A DNA stretch of 64,000 bases from Grammothele lineata. Taxonomy: Eukaryota > Basidiomycota > Agaricomycetes > Polyporales > Polyporaceae. This document shows positions 24,267-36,406 of the stretch, in pieces. Location of the stretch: contig NDFF03000030.1 in NCBI GenBank assembly GCA_002150815.3, forward strand, positions 248,001 through 312,000, written 5' to 3'. The position numbers and the translations under genes were made by a program. The first letter of the stretch is position 1; each line of letters begins with the position of its first letter. Under the pieces are notes generated by a model. That model was given only the letters and a program-made list of their open reading frames with translations. It was not told the DNA's origin and searched no databases.

Positions 24267-25144
24267 TCACGCTGACGCCTCGCGCGCCGCGATGGGAGCC
24301 TTGCCCTCGTTCGAGTCTGTGTCCTTCGGTGCACGACGCCTGCGCTCTTGCTTGATCTGCCGCGGGAGGAAGACAAGTCCTCCGAGGTAGATCGCCCAGG
24401 TGATCTATGTGCGTGAGGCAGGTGTGAGCAAGATGGGCGTCGACCGGTGCGCATGGGAGAAGGGGGGAAAGCACTCACGACGACGAAGGAGAGCCAGAAG
24501 CGTTTGCAGTTGATCGAGACGGGGTGCAGGTTGCCAGTGATCAGGGCCCATTCGGTATACAGGCCGTAGTGAGTCTGTCCGCGGAGTGGTTATCACCCCC
24601 GTGCCCAGGTGAGACGAGCAGACAAGAGGAGTAGACGCACCTGCCACGACGCGAGGGCGAGGATGGCGAGCCCAGTCATAATGTGGAGAATGTTCTGAGG
24701 GCGGTGGCCGAGGAGGGGCGTCCACGTCCGCGGGATCTTCACCCAGTGGATGAACATCCCCAGCAGGACCTGGCCGAGGTACATGATGAACAGCGCCAGC
24801 CCCGCTTTCTGCCATCAAAACGCATCAGCCCACCCACTTCACAGAGGGAAATACAAGGAAACATGGAAAAGACGCACTTGGTGCGGGTCCGTAAAATGCG
24901 GCAACCCAGACGTCGTCGTCGTCTGGTACCCAAGCGCGTAGCCCGCGATGACGAGCGGCCCAACGAAGAGCCCGTTGACGACTGCGTGCGGGAGGAGCCA
25001 CGAGCTCGTGAAGGTGCGGAGGTAGCGCGCGGCCCAGGCGCCGATGGGCAGCCCGACGAGGTACGCGAAGAACATGATGTGCGCGTGGTCGCGCGCTTTG
25101 AGCTCGAACGCGGAGAGCGGGATGCTTGAGGGGTTGAGAGACAT
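24267..25144 (-). CDS. Cytochrome b561-domain membrane protein, 222 aa
   Basis: Integral membrane electron-transfer-type protein. Exons 25144-24878, 24808-24641, 24574-24479 and 24404-24267 (669 nt, all phase 0). Five or so hydrophobic helices carry the b561 histidine pattern: AHIMFFAYLVGLPIGA, SWLLPHAVVNGLFVGP, DPHQKAGLALFIMYLGQ and RPQNILHIMTGLAILAL. The last helix (FVVITWAIYLGGLVFLP) is followed by a basic tail (RQIKQERRRR). Fungal relatives occur alone or fused to DOMON domains; this one has neither DOMON domain nor signal peptide. Heme binding is inferred from the four His; the electron acceptor is unknown. Confidence 0.82.
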
Positions 25145-26293
25145 CGCGGTGTTGGGGGCTGTTGCTGGGGCTGATGCTGTTGCTGGTAGTTGGCGCGGAT
25201 ACGAGCGCAGAGAGGGGAGACGCTTGGTATAGGAAAAGGGGAAGAGCTAATACGAGAGACGGGATAGGTTGATCGAGGGAGGGCGAGTACGAGCTGGGCC
25301 AGCGGCGTGCGGGGAAGGCGAAAGGGGCGGGGACTAAACGCTTATATGGCCCGGGCGACGAGGGCGTGGGGCGCGTGCCTTCCCAGGCGGGGCTGCGGAG
25401 GGAACGGGGAACGCGCGCGACATGAGAGCCCGAGGCCTAACGCGGGACGCGGGCCTCCACTGGATGTTCGCTGCGATGCAGGAGGCGGCGTGGGAGGGTG
25501 GATGCGAGCCTGAGAGGCGCAGTCGGTCTGTTCGTCCCGGGTGTACTAGAAGTGAACTTGGGCGCGCCGCGAGGGAGAGTGACGTTCGTGGTGAACAGAG
25601 CGCGGGCTTTCCTCTTATGTTCGGGATAGAGAGGATGCGCCTAGGGAAAACGGTGATACGTCAGCTGCGTCGATACCCTTGGAGGCCGCAAAGAACATAT
25701 TGGCTTTGGATGAGAAATGGATCACGACGTTATGATCTCCTGCTCCCCGCACTTTCTCACGTCTCCAAATATAGCATACACACGCAGTCGCATGTTACTA
25801 CTGCAAGTACTTGAACGGCCAGACGTTCTTCTCCCTGAGATGACGTCGCGTTTGTTCGCACTGCACCGCAGGAGTGGGCAAATCTCACTAAGCGGGGTAA
25901 AAGTCAGCTCTCGCGACATGACGCGTTCGACTGTAGGCATGGTCGAGATGAGGAGCACAGTCAGTACGAGCAACTCAATTCCGAGATCGAAGCAAACATT
26001 AAAGCAAACGTCGTGTTCAAAGAGCGACAAGCACATGAATTATAACTCTAATGCCTGGTCCGCGCAAGTCGTCAACAATCTGAGAGACCAGGATAAACGA
26101 GCGCGTACCAAGGTACAACAATAGCCCACGAAACATTATACTATATAACAGCACAATGAACCGTCTACGGATATATCACCGCCTTCTCGATATCAATCTG
26201 CAGTCCGTCCCTCATCAGCCTCATACCCCCACCCCAAACCAAACCAAGCAAGACCGAAGACTCACCCCGTCTCTCAACTCATGCTAGCACGCC
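25145..26293. other. Intergenic stretch, no supported gene
   Basis: About 1.15 kb between two minus-strand genes. It should contain the b561 promoter and the 3' UTR of the epoxide hydrolase. No domain-bearing frame or repeat seen. Confidence 0.5.
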
Positions 26294-28152
26294 CTAAGCG
26301 GTCTTCGCATATCCGTCCTTCCCAGGGACGACCCCGTACGCGGGCCCGCCCTTGCCGAACATGGTGCGGAGGTCGCCGGCGAGGAACTCGGGCTGCTCGT
26401 ATGCGGCGAAGTGGCCGCCCGTCTCGTGGTGTGACTGGAAGACGACTTTGCCGAGGGTGTGGACCCATCTGCGGGGAGGGGTCAGTGCGGGTTCCGCGAT
26501 GTGGGACGGGAAGACGGGTGTGGGGGAGGGAGAGCTGAGATGGAGGGAGCGAGACGGGAGCGAGGTAGGGGTAGAGACGGAAGGAGTTTGAAGGGAAGAG
26601 CTGGTAGGAGCAAGGACGAAAAGACGGAAACACGCACTGGTCCGGCATCTTGAGCGGCTCGCCCTTGAAGAACGACGCGCCGATGGGCACCGACGTCCAC
26701 TTGGTGCCCTTCCAGATCTCGCTCATGTTCCCCTCCGTCATCTCGTAGTAGATCCGCGCCGCTGCGCCCGGGCCCGCGCGCGAGAACCAGTAGATCGAGA
26801 TCCATTCGCACACTGCTCGGCGTCCCCTCCCGTCAGCACACACCCATCAAAATACAAGGGAGAGGAAGGGGGGACGCACCCTCATCATCAGTAAAGTCAT
26901 ACTCAAACACCGCCGACTGGAGCTTCTCGTATATCCACCCCATCAGACCCGCGGGGGAGTCCGCGAGGGAGTAGGCGAGCGTCTGGGGCTTGGTGGCCTG
27001 CAGGATGAAGTAGCCGAAACCGCGCTTGCGCCGCTCCAGGGCGGTGGTGATGCGCTCGCGCAGGGGGGTGTTGAATGGGTAGGTGAGGAGCTCGAGGAAG
27101 AGGAGGGGGTGGGTGAAGAGGGTTGGTTGGCGGTAGCTGCGCGGGTGGACGTGAGGATGTGGGGGACAAGGGAGGGAGGGGGCAGGAGACGTACACGGGC
27201 ATGTTGCTGTGGAAGGCCTTGACGTGCTTGTGGCCGAATCGGTTCACGACGTGGACGCCGAGCTGCGTGGCGAAGGATAAGTAAATGAACGGGACGAGTG
27301 GGGACGCGTGAGACGTACGATGTGTCCCCAATCGCCACCCTGATACACTATCGAGTACTCAGTTAGAGAGAAGCGCGGGCTTCCTATCACGAAGACCGTG
27401 CGTACCATACTCCTCGTAACCGAGCGACAACATGAGCTTGTTCAGGACCTAAGTCAAACATGAGCACACGCGCGTCGAACTAAGCGTGTAAACTGAGACG
27501 AACATCGGAGTACTGCTTCGCGCCGAAGCCGGGCTTGTGGGGGGCCTCGGAGAACCCGAACCCGGGCAGACTTGGCGCGACAACATGGAAGCTTGGGTGG
27601 TCCGGCGACGCGGCGGTAAGAAGGGGGAGGATCTTGCGTACTTCGAGGAAGTGGCCGGGCCCTGGGGTCTCTCGTCAGCACGAGCGCGAACGGACGGGAC
27701 GACGGCGCGACCACGTTGAAGGTTCCTTCAATGGCCCATTCCCCAACCATCAGACCCTCTTCCATTCACGGTGTGGTCCGCCGTCTCCAAGCACCCAGCC
27801 CGCCGCCGTATCCTGCAAAGAACGAAGGCGACTCACATCCGTGGCAGAACAGCAGCGGGATCGCGCCCTCGACTTTGCTCCGCTGGTGCACGTAGTGGAT
27901 GTTCAACGTGCCGTACTCCTCGACCTCGATGTCGCGCGTGAACATCGGGAACTCGTTGATCTTCGCCTCCGCCGCGCGCCAGTCGAAGCCGTCCTGCCAG
28001 CGGGCGACGAGCCGCTTCACATCCGCGAGGGGCGCACCGTAGGCGGTGCCGGAGCCCTCGAGCTCGTCGGGGAAGCGCGTGAGCGCGAGCTTTTGGTGGA
28101 GGAGGTCGAGGTCCGCCTGGGGGACGGCGAGCTTGAAGGGGGTTTCCGCCAT
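26294..28152 (-). CDS. Epoxide hydrolase (alpha/beta hydrolase), 406 aa, eight exons
   Basis: Soluble epoxide hydrolase with the EHN N-terminal region ([23 protein letters not shown]). Exons 28152-27837, 27661-27504, 27448-27406, 27347-27319, 27262-27195, 27136-26880, 26812-26638 and 26468-26294 total 1221 nt in frame. Catalytic features: oxyanion motif HGWP (104-107, split by the first intron), nucleophile D178 in YQGGDWGHI, and base H368 in [15 protein letters not shown]. The lid region includes [17 protein letters not shown] and a candidate Tyr in ISIYWFS. Length is normal for the family. The first intron is unusually long here (175 bases). It hydrolyses epoxides to diols, presumably in detoxification or secondary metabolism. 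Confidence 0.88.
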
Positions 28153-29449
28153 AGTACGACGATGGGTGGCCGGTGAGAGAGAGAGAGAGAGGTGAGGGTG
28201 AATCGGGTAGGAGTTGTGCGCAATCAGGACGCCGGCGGCGGCGGCGTTGGCTTAAGTATTCGATCGGGCTTGGGTCGAGCACGGCAAATCATATGGGTTA
28301 GAGAGTGATTTGCGGTCACCGAGGGATTGCCGGACGAGACAGACAGATGTGCGGGGGATCATGATGTTGGACCGTGTTGGGACCGTGTGCAGCTGCGCAC
28401 GAGCAGAGATCTGGCCGCGCTGTTACTAATGCACAGCGGAGGAGTCCAGCCACCGACAGGCCGGGAAAGATGTTGGGATGGTGATGAAAGGTTGGGGAGG
28501 CGGTGAATCCGGCGGGATGAACAGAAAGATCTCCGCGGCTTGGGGAAACAAAACGACCGCCGCCGAGCAGACTGTGTCGACGAGACGTTGAAGGTCGAGT
28601 AACGATTCCTCGAGCACACGCCGGGTGCTTTCCCCTTGCTTAGGGCGCTTATCATATTTCCATGTATTTCCTGAGTCCCTTGTTGGACTCTTGCTAACAA
28701 CGTTCGTATCTTCCCTCCTTGCAAGTCAGCGCCAGTCGTCTCGAGCATCCCGCAAGCTATCTTCTTGGCTTTAGGCCGCCACAGCGTGTAACTTCTCGCG
28801 ACAATGCATAACCGCTCTCCAATTTCCTGCTACCGGTTACTACGATAGCCGGATGCCGTTGCCCTACATACGTAAGCAATCTCCTAGCGACACGACGCAT
28901 TCAACGCCTGGGGCCTCCTCGCGTTCGCTTCGCCTTTGCTTCAGCTTCGTCGTCAGACTCAGTCCAGATCCTAGAGGTCCTTGCATCGCCTATGCAAGGT
29001 CGAATGCGCCTGCACCACTGGTTCCTACGACTTTGTACTCAACGCTACGGTCGCCGGTTTACCGGACTGCTAGCTCTTAGGCGCAGGCGTTGTGTGGGCC
29101 TTGGAAGTTCGTGACAGTACCCTTCCATTATTGTCACATCATTCAAGAGTAGGAGCCCGACATTGTAAGTCGCTGGTTACCGCTGCACTCGAGGTTTTGA
29201 TATCAATGCACTTTTTTTCAATGGATCAAGAAAACGCGGCTGCGTTTCCTCGTGGACCAAAGCACTGTAAGCGTGAGGAGCACCCCCTATGCATATTCGT
29301 ACGGGCAAGATATCACAGGTCTCCCGACTTGTACGTGCTTTCATCGGTCGCTTCTTCGAGGCAAGTCCATCCCTTATCCTCCGTTGTCTGTCGACTAGAC
29401 GTCCGCACCTAGGGCCGCAAATTCAGCTATCTGGACGCTTCTAAACTTT
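28153..29449. other. Intergenic stretch, no supported gene
   Basis: About 1.3 kb. Next to the epoxide hydrolase start lies a short GA microsatellite (near 28172-28192) in its presumed promoter. No recognisable gene in the rest. Confidence 0.5.
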
Positions 29450-29530
29450 GATGGCTTTGCAAGATAGCTGATGGCTTTGCAAGATAGCTGATGGCTTTGT
29501 AAGAAAGCTGATGGCTTTGCAAGAAAGCTC
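29450..29530. repeat. 20-bp tandem repeat, about four copies
   Basis: Unit ATGGCTTTGCAAGATAGCTG repeats about four times in a row, with small changes in later copies (TTTGTAAGAAAG, TTTGCAAGAAAG). No gene spans it convincingly. Confidence 0.85.
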
Positions 29531-30280
29531 TCTGGCTCGACATCAGTGGTCATCGCGCACCGTTCTCCATGCGCTTCGTCATCTACGAGGTACGCGTCCG
29601 CGAATTCCGTCCGCCTCCCTTCCCCACCATTCCTCATGTACTTGAATCAGGTTCCTTGGCAAGACTCGCCTTGTCTCTGGAGGCGTTCTGCACGCGGCGG
29701 GCGGACCAGAGATTTTCTCCCACGACGTTCCGTCGGGGCGACGCGGCAGCAACCCTACGTACCCCTCGGGGTCTCAATATCAGCTCTCTCCCCCAGCGCA
29801 GGTGCGAATACGGGCAGGGTCTCCGGACCTTCGACGAGCCACACGCTCGCATCGGTCAACGACGGGCCCGCGGACGTCTCGGCAACCGGCGACGACGCGC
29901 TTCATGCGGCCGCGGCACGGACGTCACCGACGGAGACGGGACAGCGGCGGAGGATAACGATCGTGAGTATATCACCTTTATCCACGAAGGGAACGCAGAT
30001 GTAGGTCGCGACGCAGACACGTCAGCGTCGCGATCTATTTCTGTGAAGCCGTCTTCGTGAGCTTGGTGTTCGACTTTGGGATGAGTGGACGCCTATGGGT
30101 TTCTTGCTATCATCGGCCAACGTAATCCTAGCCCACGATACACTAGAGACGAGTCCATACCGATCAATTCATTGTTCTTCACCCACGTTCGTCGCGCGTC
30201 GGCGTGGAGCTCGATAAATACACAACAAGGCTGGATCTCGTAGCTCGTTCGCGAAACTTTGTGATGGATACAAGATGTAC
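29531..30280. other. Intergenic stretch downstream of the propeller-less fusion gene
   Basis: A plus-strand open frame (29569-30060) exists but has no known domain and weak codon character. On the minus strand this is where WD40 exons would lie if the fusion gene were full length; I searched all frames for WD or SPDG-type repeats and found none. Confidence 0.45.
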
Positions 30281-33200
30281 CTAGACCGTAAGCGCGACTC
30301 TCTGTACGCCGTTCATAGTGAATTCGTCATGGTGGGAAGGGGAGGGGAATTGGGCGTGTGGGCCCACGTCGTGGTTGGAGTCGAGAGGCGTGAGGGGAAT
30401 GTCTGCGGCCGCGCTGGATAACAAACGAGTCACCTCGGCCACCGTGCTCGCATGCATTTTGCCACTGGTCTTCTGCGCAGGTCGCTTTTCGTCGCGCTTC
30501 AAGTCCGCTCTAGCGTCTCCGATCGCGCCATCGTCATTCGCATCGTCGTCCATCGCGTTGCCGTTGGCGGTACCATGACCGCCGCTGTCCTGTGATCCCT
30601 CGTTCGTTCGTCCTATACGGCGCCACATCAGACGTTACGGCGAGATTCAACGTAGAGCGTCACGCACCTCCAGTAGACCGCTTCTCGCTCACGGCGTTCG
30701 TATCCGGACATTCTTGAGTTGCGGGCAGCGTTTCGTCTTCATCGTCCATATTCACTGCAATGACTCCGGCTCCGTCCTCGTCGACGTAGATAGGCGGCTT
30801 CATAACGCGAAGGGCTGCTCCGATGTCGTCTGGGATTTCTTGGCCCTGCAGTACGCGGTCAGCCGTTTGCGTGTACAACGTTTGGGAGGAGAACACGACG
30901 CGCCTGGAATATTGCGTAGACGTCCGTGTCGCACGCGATCGCGCATTCAGCGTTCGAGTTCTGTAGGAACATCGTGAGCTATTCTGTCGCGAAACGATTT
31001 GCGGAATCGGACGTACTTCCAGGATGTAGTCGAGTAAAGGCGCCACAGGATCGAACCCCTATGCCGCGGACGCTAAGGCTCGCGATATCACCACTCAAGG
31101 CTTACAGCGACTTACCGTAGTCTTGTTTTGGGGCTCCTCGCGGTTGGAATGGTCAGAGTCAGAGTGCTCCACGTGGACACGCGGTTCCGGCGAACGTTCA
31201 TCGCTGTCGTCGCCCTTGGGAAGCTCGTGTGGTCCAGCGCGGGCCTCTATCTGAAATATCCCCAAGAATCGTCTCTTCACCTTGTAGTAGTTCACGAAGA
31301 TGCACTGATCAGGCTCAGATGAAGTGGATGGTGGAGTGTAAAGCGCATCCTCCCGCCGATTCGCGTCAACATCGGCGCGACTGAGGTGGGCTGCAGGAGG
31401 AACCCGAGTCGGACCTTGCTTGTAATGGGAGGTCCTGATTGCACCACTTCGGATGCTGAGCGAGATAGTCCCGGGTGTGGGGTTGAACGGGTTGAAGTGG
31501 AGAGACGCTTGCGTCCCAATCGTCACGTTTTGGAACACGGCGAGGAGCCACTCTCTGGTCTTGGTTGTCCCTGAAATGAAGTAGATGTCTTCGTCTCGCA
31601 GATCAGCCCCACACTGGGCCTCGATGAACGCTTTCCAGTTACGAAAGTGCTTCTTCATGTGTGTCACGATGGTGCGATTCGATTGGATATATATTCCCCT
31701 CGCAGGTGGGGTGTGGACGAGTAGAGCGCCGGAATCCTTACGGCACGTGAAGCTGACAACAGGCACGGGCACAGGGACATGAGCAGGCGAGCTGGAGGTA
31801 TACTATTAGCGTTAAACCGCCTATAGACCCTATTGCTTACATTCCAGGACCTGCTTCGACGGACATCGATTTGATGGAAAGACTCTGACTAGAAATGATC
31901 GGCGTCAGAATTTTGTCCACGGGTGGACGCATGCCATGCATCGGAAGAACGAGGACGTCGTGGCCTTCGGGAGTTCCCCAATGCTGCGATTCTCCTTTCA
32001 TAGTGTGGAAGATTGGAATAGGATCTTCATGAAAGCCTGACCAGTATGCAACGGAGCCGCATTCCATGGGCATGACGGCGTTGGGCTCCGGGTTCCAAAG
32101 GGGAAGGCCCAATCCAAGCTTGAAGAGCTCTGAAGAGTACACGTCCCGGGCAGGTGGGAGATCCTTGCCAAATTTTGGGTACGAGGAAGCAGCTGGCAAA
32201 TCTGAGTGGATGTGAACTGTCTTAGGGGCGGGAGGGGAGGGACGGATGGGAGGGACGGGAGTTACAGGAGTCGGTGGAGTCGGAGTCGGAGTCGTTTGCG
32301 AGTCCTGCCGCCAGTCGTGTATTTCTCCGTACTCTGTGATCGGCACACTATTTCAGCATAATTGCGAGGCGTAGACGAGAGGATAATTGCGTTATGTACA
32401 AAACAACGCTTACCAGCTTCTAGTATTTCCAGACGGCCTTCTTCTGACACTCTTTGGCACTGTCCACGTATCTCACTGGTGATATCCCTCCACACGCCAG
32501 GGTCCATTGCGCTCAATGGAAGATTCTGCAAGAAAACTGAGATCATCAGGCTTGACCGGTCTTGTCATTCATGGATTTTCACATCAATGCCAAACATCAA
32601 TGTGAAAGAATCAACAACGAACCTGCACAGCTCTCTTCCAGACGTATGCCAATTTGGTCTATAAAAGCAATATAGTCGGCCTTGGACCGCCTTACTGCAT
32701 CGGCATCGATAGTCAATTCAAGTTTTTGTGTGTGCGTATTTGGAGCTGCTTTCCACGAGCTCAGCGCAGAGACAAGGGCGTCGACATCTTGGATCTCAGG
32801 TTGTGAGGTACCCAGCTCCAAACTTAGAGTCGAAAGCGACATGAAGGAGTCCAGTGACAATAATGCTGGCGACAATGTCACGGGATCCTCTAGTAGCATA
32901 GTGAGCAGCATCTAAACAGTGCTGAGCTCAGAGATCAGAGAACATACCATCTGCCTCACGACCATAGGCCATATGCGCAAAACTACCCAGATTGAGGCGA
33001 GCCAGTCGATCCGGAGGTAACGCAGCGAGAATTCTGTTAACACCATGGGCGTTTCCATTGGTCTATTATACCACCCCGTAAGTCAAAATTTGAGAGTGCG
33101 AACGAATGTGGAATGTCCAGCACACACCTTGAGAGTATGAAGACATTTCATAAAACCTCCTTGGATCCGCGAATTCATGCAGGCAGGAACAACACCGAGT

Positions 33201-33838
33201 ACCTTATACTCTACACCTTTGTACTCCAGTTGCTCCAAGGAAGAAAAGCAACTTAGTAAGATTGCAAAGTCTGAGAAACTTGCAAAGAGCATATTGGCAA
33301 TGTGGAGTCGAGTAACGGCCTTGAATATAACGGAGAACCTTCCTGTGGTACGCACATTGAGGGGGAAGTAAGGTGACTGCGCCGGTGGCGATTCCACTGA
33401 TGGATCAATGTCTCCTGCCACAATCCGCACTTTGCGCAACGAGCGGAACTGCCGTTGAGCTGAGGATGGAAACATCGTGATCGGGTTTTGTGGCCAGTAT
33501 CCTCCCCTCCCAGTGCTGCACGGAAGAATGAGCTCACGAACATGTTTTGCGAACGAAGGAGTAACTTTGAGAATGGCGGCGAGTCGAGTAAGGGCTTCAG
33601 GGTGCCTTGGGGAGACGATCTGAAAGATCCAGACCTGGGATCTTCGACGCCACAAAGAGCAGACAAGGGAGCACTGTCGAAGAGCAGAAAGTGGTCTTAG
33701 ATCTCTTTGCTCACTGGATGAAGTTGCTTCTGCACCAAGGATATCAATGATGAGCAGGCATATATCGTCATTGACTCGAGGCTCGAAGGATTCCCCCTTA
33801 GACGCTACAGTGCTCCAGCCTGGGGCGTCCACTTTCAT
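30281..33838 (-). CDS. F-box protein fused to the PLW/D-D domain, no WD40, 1005 aa
   Basis: Exons 33838-33128, 33062-32948, 32889-32623, 32560-32414, 32333-31841, 31791-31116, 31058-31017, 30960-30904, 30845-30668 and 30612-30281 sum to 3018 nt in frame. Residues 1-413 are an F-box-like protein (VNDDICLLIIDILG, ALRQCSLVCSLWRRRSQVWIF, then leucine-rich). A Thr-Pro linker (TPTPTPPTPVTPVPP) leads into the domain shared with the WD40 genes at 36407 and 41806: DVYSSELFKLGLGLPLW (P491-W493), SGALLVHTPPARG, FISGTTKTREW, LLDYILE, AECAIACDTD and EIPDDIGAALRVMKPPI. The propeller is replaced by about 60 unrelated residues. The domain has no Met of its own before PLW, which supports the fusion. The intron after exon 8 has a GC donor. 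Two adjacent genes with a lost start is the alternative. Confidence 0.6.
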
Positions 33839-36406
33839 GGTTGTATGTTATCGGAGTAGTTGAGAGGAGAGATGAAGGCTGCTAGAGACTCGGACTTTGT
33901 GTAGATAATTGTCGGAGACGGCACTAGACGAGAAGGCGTAGAATAGGCCTTCAGGGCTCATAATGTGACCACCTGTCAGCAGAAGTACGCCGCATAAGCT
34001 ACCTAACCTTATATCGTGCACTCCCCGTCTATTGTGCGGGCGGATATCGGCGCGCTTATCGTCCATGATCCGTATATCATAGAAGGTGCTATTGATTACA
34101 CCAGTTTTTGAGAGCTGCGGGCTATAGTATCGTGCATGCTTAGAGGAAATAGAATTATCTCCAGCCTGACGCGACCGGAATGCGCTGTGGCCTTTGTGGC
34201 GCCGCAAGGAGGAGGAGGAGGGCGAGTGAGGGCGCCTGATACACTGGGGACACGACCCTGAGGATGCGCAACGGACGCGACGCGATGCGCGCGCACTCGG
34301 CGCTTATTCGTCCTCATATGCTCCTCATACCACGCGAAGCCTGCTCTCTGCTCACGCCCTCAAATACGCTCTGCCGTACAATTCTCTGAATCTATCATGG
34401 AGATAATGTATATGCCTAACACCAATGACACTTTTTAAACCTTGCTAATTTATCCCCCGCTTTCAATGACGGTCGCAACCCGCTGCATAGGAGCGTGCCA
34501 CCGCCGCTTCTCGCCTACTGAGGCCCTACTGAGGCCGCGTGGCGTACGTCTGGGCCGCGGCCGGCTCAAAGTCAGCCTCGATCCCTATACTGCAAGGATT
34601 TTATCTGGGAAGCTCTAGTCAGGCTGCCCCATGAGCGATGTAGGTAGCCGCTGCACACTCATCATCCTCGCCCTTGTCTACCGCTTCCCTGTTGACCACC
34701 CAGTCACCCTTTCGTGCCCGCTTCATTTTAAGTCTTAGCTCCGGTTATCTTGCAACCGCTCGCTAATTACCATAACGCGCAGGTAGTCTATCTTTCTATG
34801 GAGCCCCTAATCTCTTGGACAACTGATACTCGAGTCCGTACTGCAGGAAGGTTTAGTAGGTGAGTATATGAGCTCAACTTCGAGCGCGCTGAGCAGGAGC
34901 TTGTCTCAAGTAGGGGAACAGGTATTTCGACGCAGACGGAGGCGCCGGGACGCGACTGGACGCATCGGGCTGCGATATGGAAGCAACGGGATGTACAGTG
35001 TGACACAACAGGACGCGTCGCTGAAGCAAGTATACCCATAGCAAAAATTGTACAGATCAAAATGCATCATTCAGGATAGCGAAAACGTCCAGGAATCCAG
35101 ATGGCAGTATATTCGAACACAGAGTAAAAGGCCAAAATAATAAAGCTTCATGGGACAACACACAGGAATCCCAGTGAAAGGTCGGCGCATCTTTTTTTTG
35201 ATCGAATAGGTGTATTGTATCCCATCTTCCGTTTACAGGGCTCCGCGGCAGAGCCAAGGGCGGGCGGGGCACTAGGCCCGTACACTAACGGAGTGTACCT
35301 ATGTAAATTGTAAAGACGCGGTAGCTCGAAACATCAACTAGGAGCGGATGAACGGTCTGGGGTGTCCCGCGAACGGCGGAGGGGAAAGGGTCGGCGCATT
35401 TGCGGGGTACTACCTTCAATCTCATCTTACATATCAACAATCAATGTACCGGGTGTTCATGTATCACAACGGCGTATATAATAGCGATATGATAGGAAAC
35501 ACAAAACAGTAACATGCCAGTAGGGTAATATGTAGCACAATGTATACGAGACGCGAGTGCGACGCGGAAGAGGAGTGGGCGTCTGTGCACAGGAAGGACG
35601 GGATGGTGTGGAAACGTGCTAGCTGCGCTTGTTCACTTCTCTTGTCGCGTCTGTTTGCGTCAAATTCCTTTTTCCCCTCCTCTTTTTGTGGCCTCTTAGC
35701 TGAAGATGGTCATGGAGAAACAAGGACTAATTCACATGTGCCCTCCGCGTGCCCTACCCTGTATCGCGGCAAGCTGTTCCGGGGCCATCACGGTTCACGC
35801 CGTCTCCGCTTGGGCTCTGGCGGCGCTCGGCGGCGTTCGGACGCGCGGGACTCCTGGCTAATTGCTCATATGCTCCGGTCCTCGTGCCCAAGACAGTAGA
35901 GAAAGTTTTCTGCGAGAGAAGTATGTATCAACAGGCAACGATAAACATACTTGTAAATTTCCCATTCTGAACATAGACATGTTCTGCACACTACAGTGAA
36001 CATCAAGTGAACATTGTAATTCCTTTCCCACTTCTGCTCTATTTGGGGCATACGCCCAAATATACCCGGGTGACCCGAGTCGAGTTGCCAGACCTTGATA
36101 GAAGGCAGTTATAGCAGGACAAATGTCAGTACCCCCATCGGACGCCCAGATAAGGTCAAGGGACAAAATAGTCAGATGAAAGGGCGTATTAGGGTTTCGC
36201 AGATGCAGCGAGGCGCGGCACTGAGTAATAGACACGGAGAAGCTACCGGGAGGGCCGGTGCAGTATGGGATTCACCCAGGGATCATGGCGTCTAGATAAA
36301 CTCTGGACTCAGCAAACCGGCGAGACTGCAACACACAAAAATCTTTTACTAGTCGACTCCATTGGCAGCATCCCTTCTCCATTACAACCCAGCTCACCAC
36401 ACCACA
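33839..36406. other. Intergenic stretch, no supported gene
   Basis: About 2.6 kb between the divergent fusion gene and WD40 gene at 36407. It contains both promoters. Patches around 35.0-35.5 kb are AT-richer. No domain-bearing frame, tRNA or clear repeat seen. Confidence 0.5.

Noticed and set aside
27766..27836. GCAG acceptor at 27797 as the end of epoxide hydrolase intron 1
   Set aside because: It gives no HGWP motif; the acceptor before 27661 restores HGWPGHFLEV and the reading frame.
29569..30060. 163-codon plus-strand frame as a gene
   Set aside because: No domain, poor codon character and no homologous part in the sister loci.
32344..32346. GTG as start of a separate PLW-domain gene
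   Set aside because: Not a normal fungal start; the frame continues upstream by splicing into the F-box exons.
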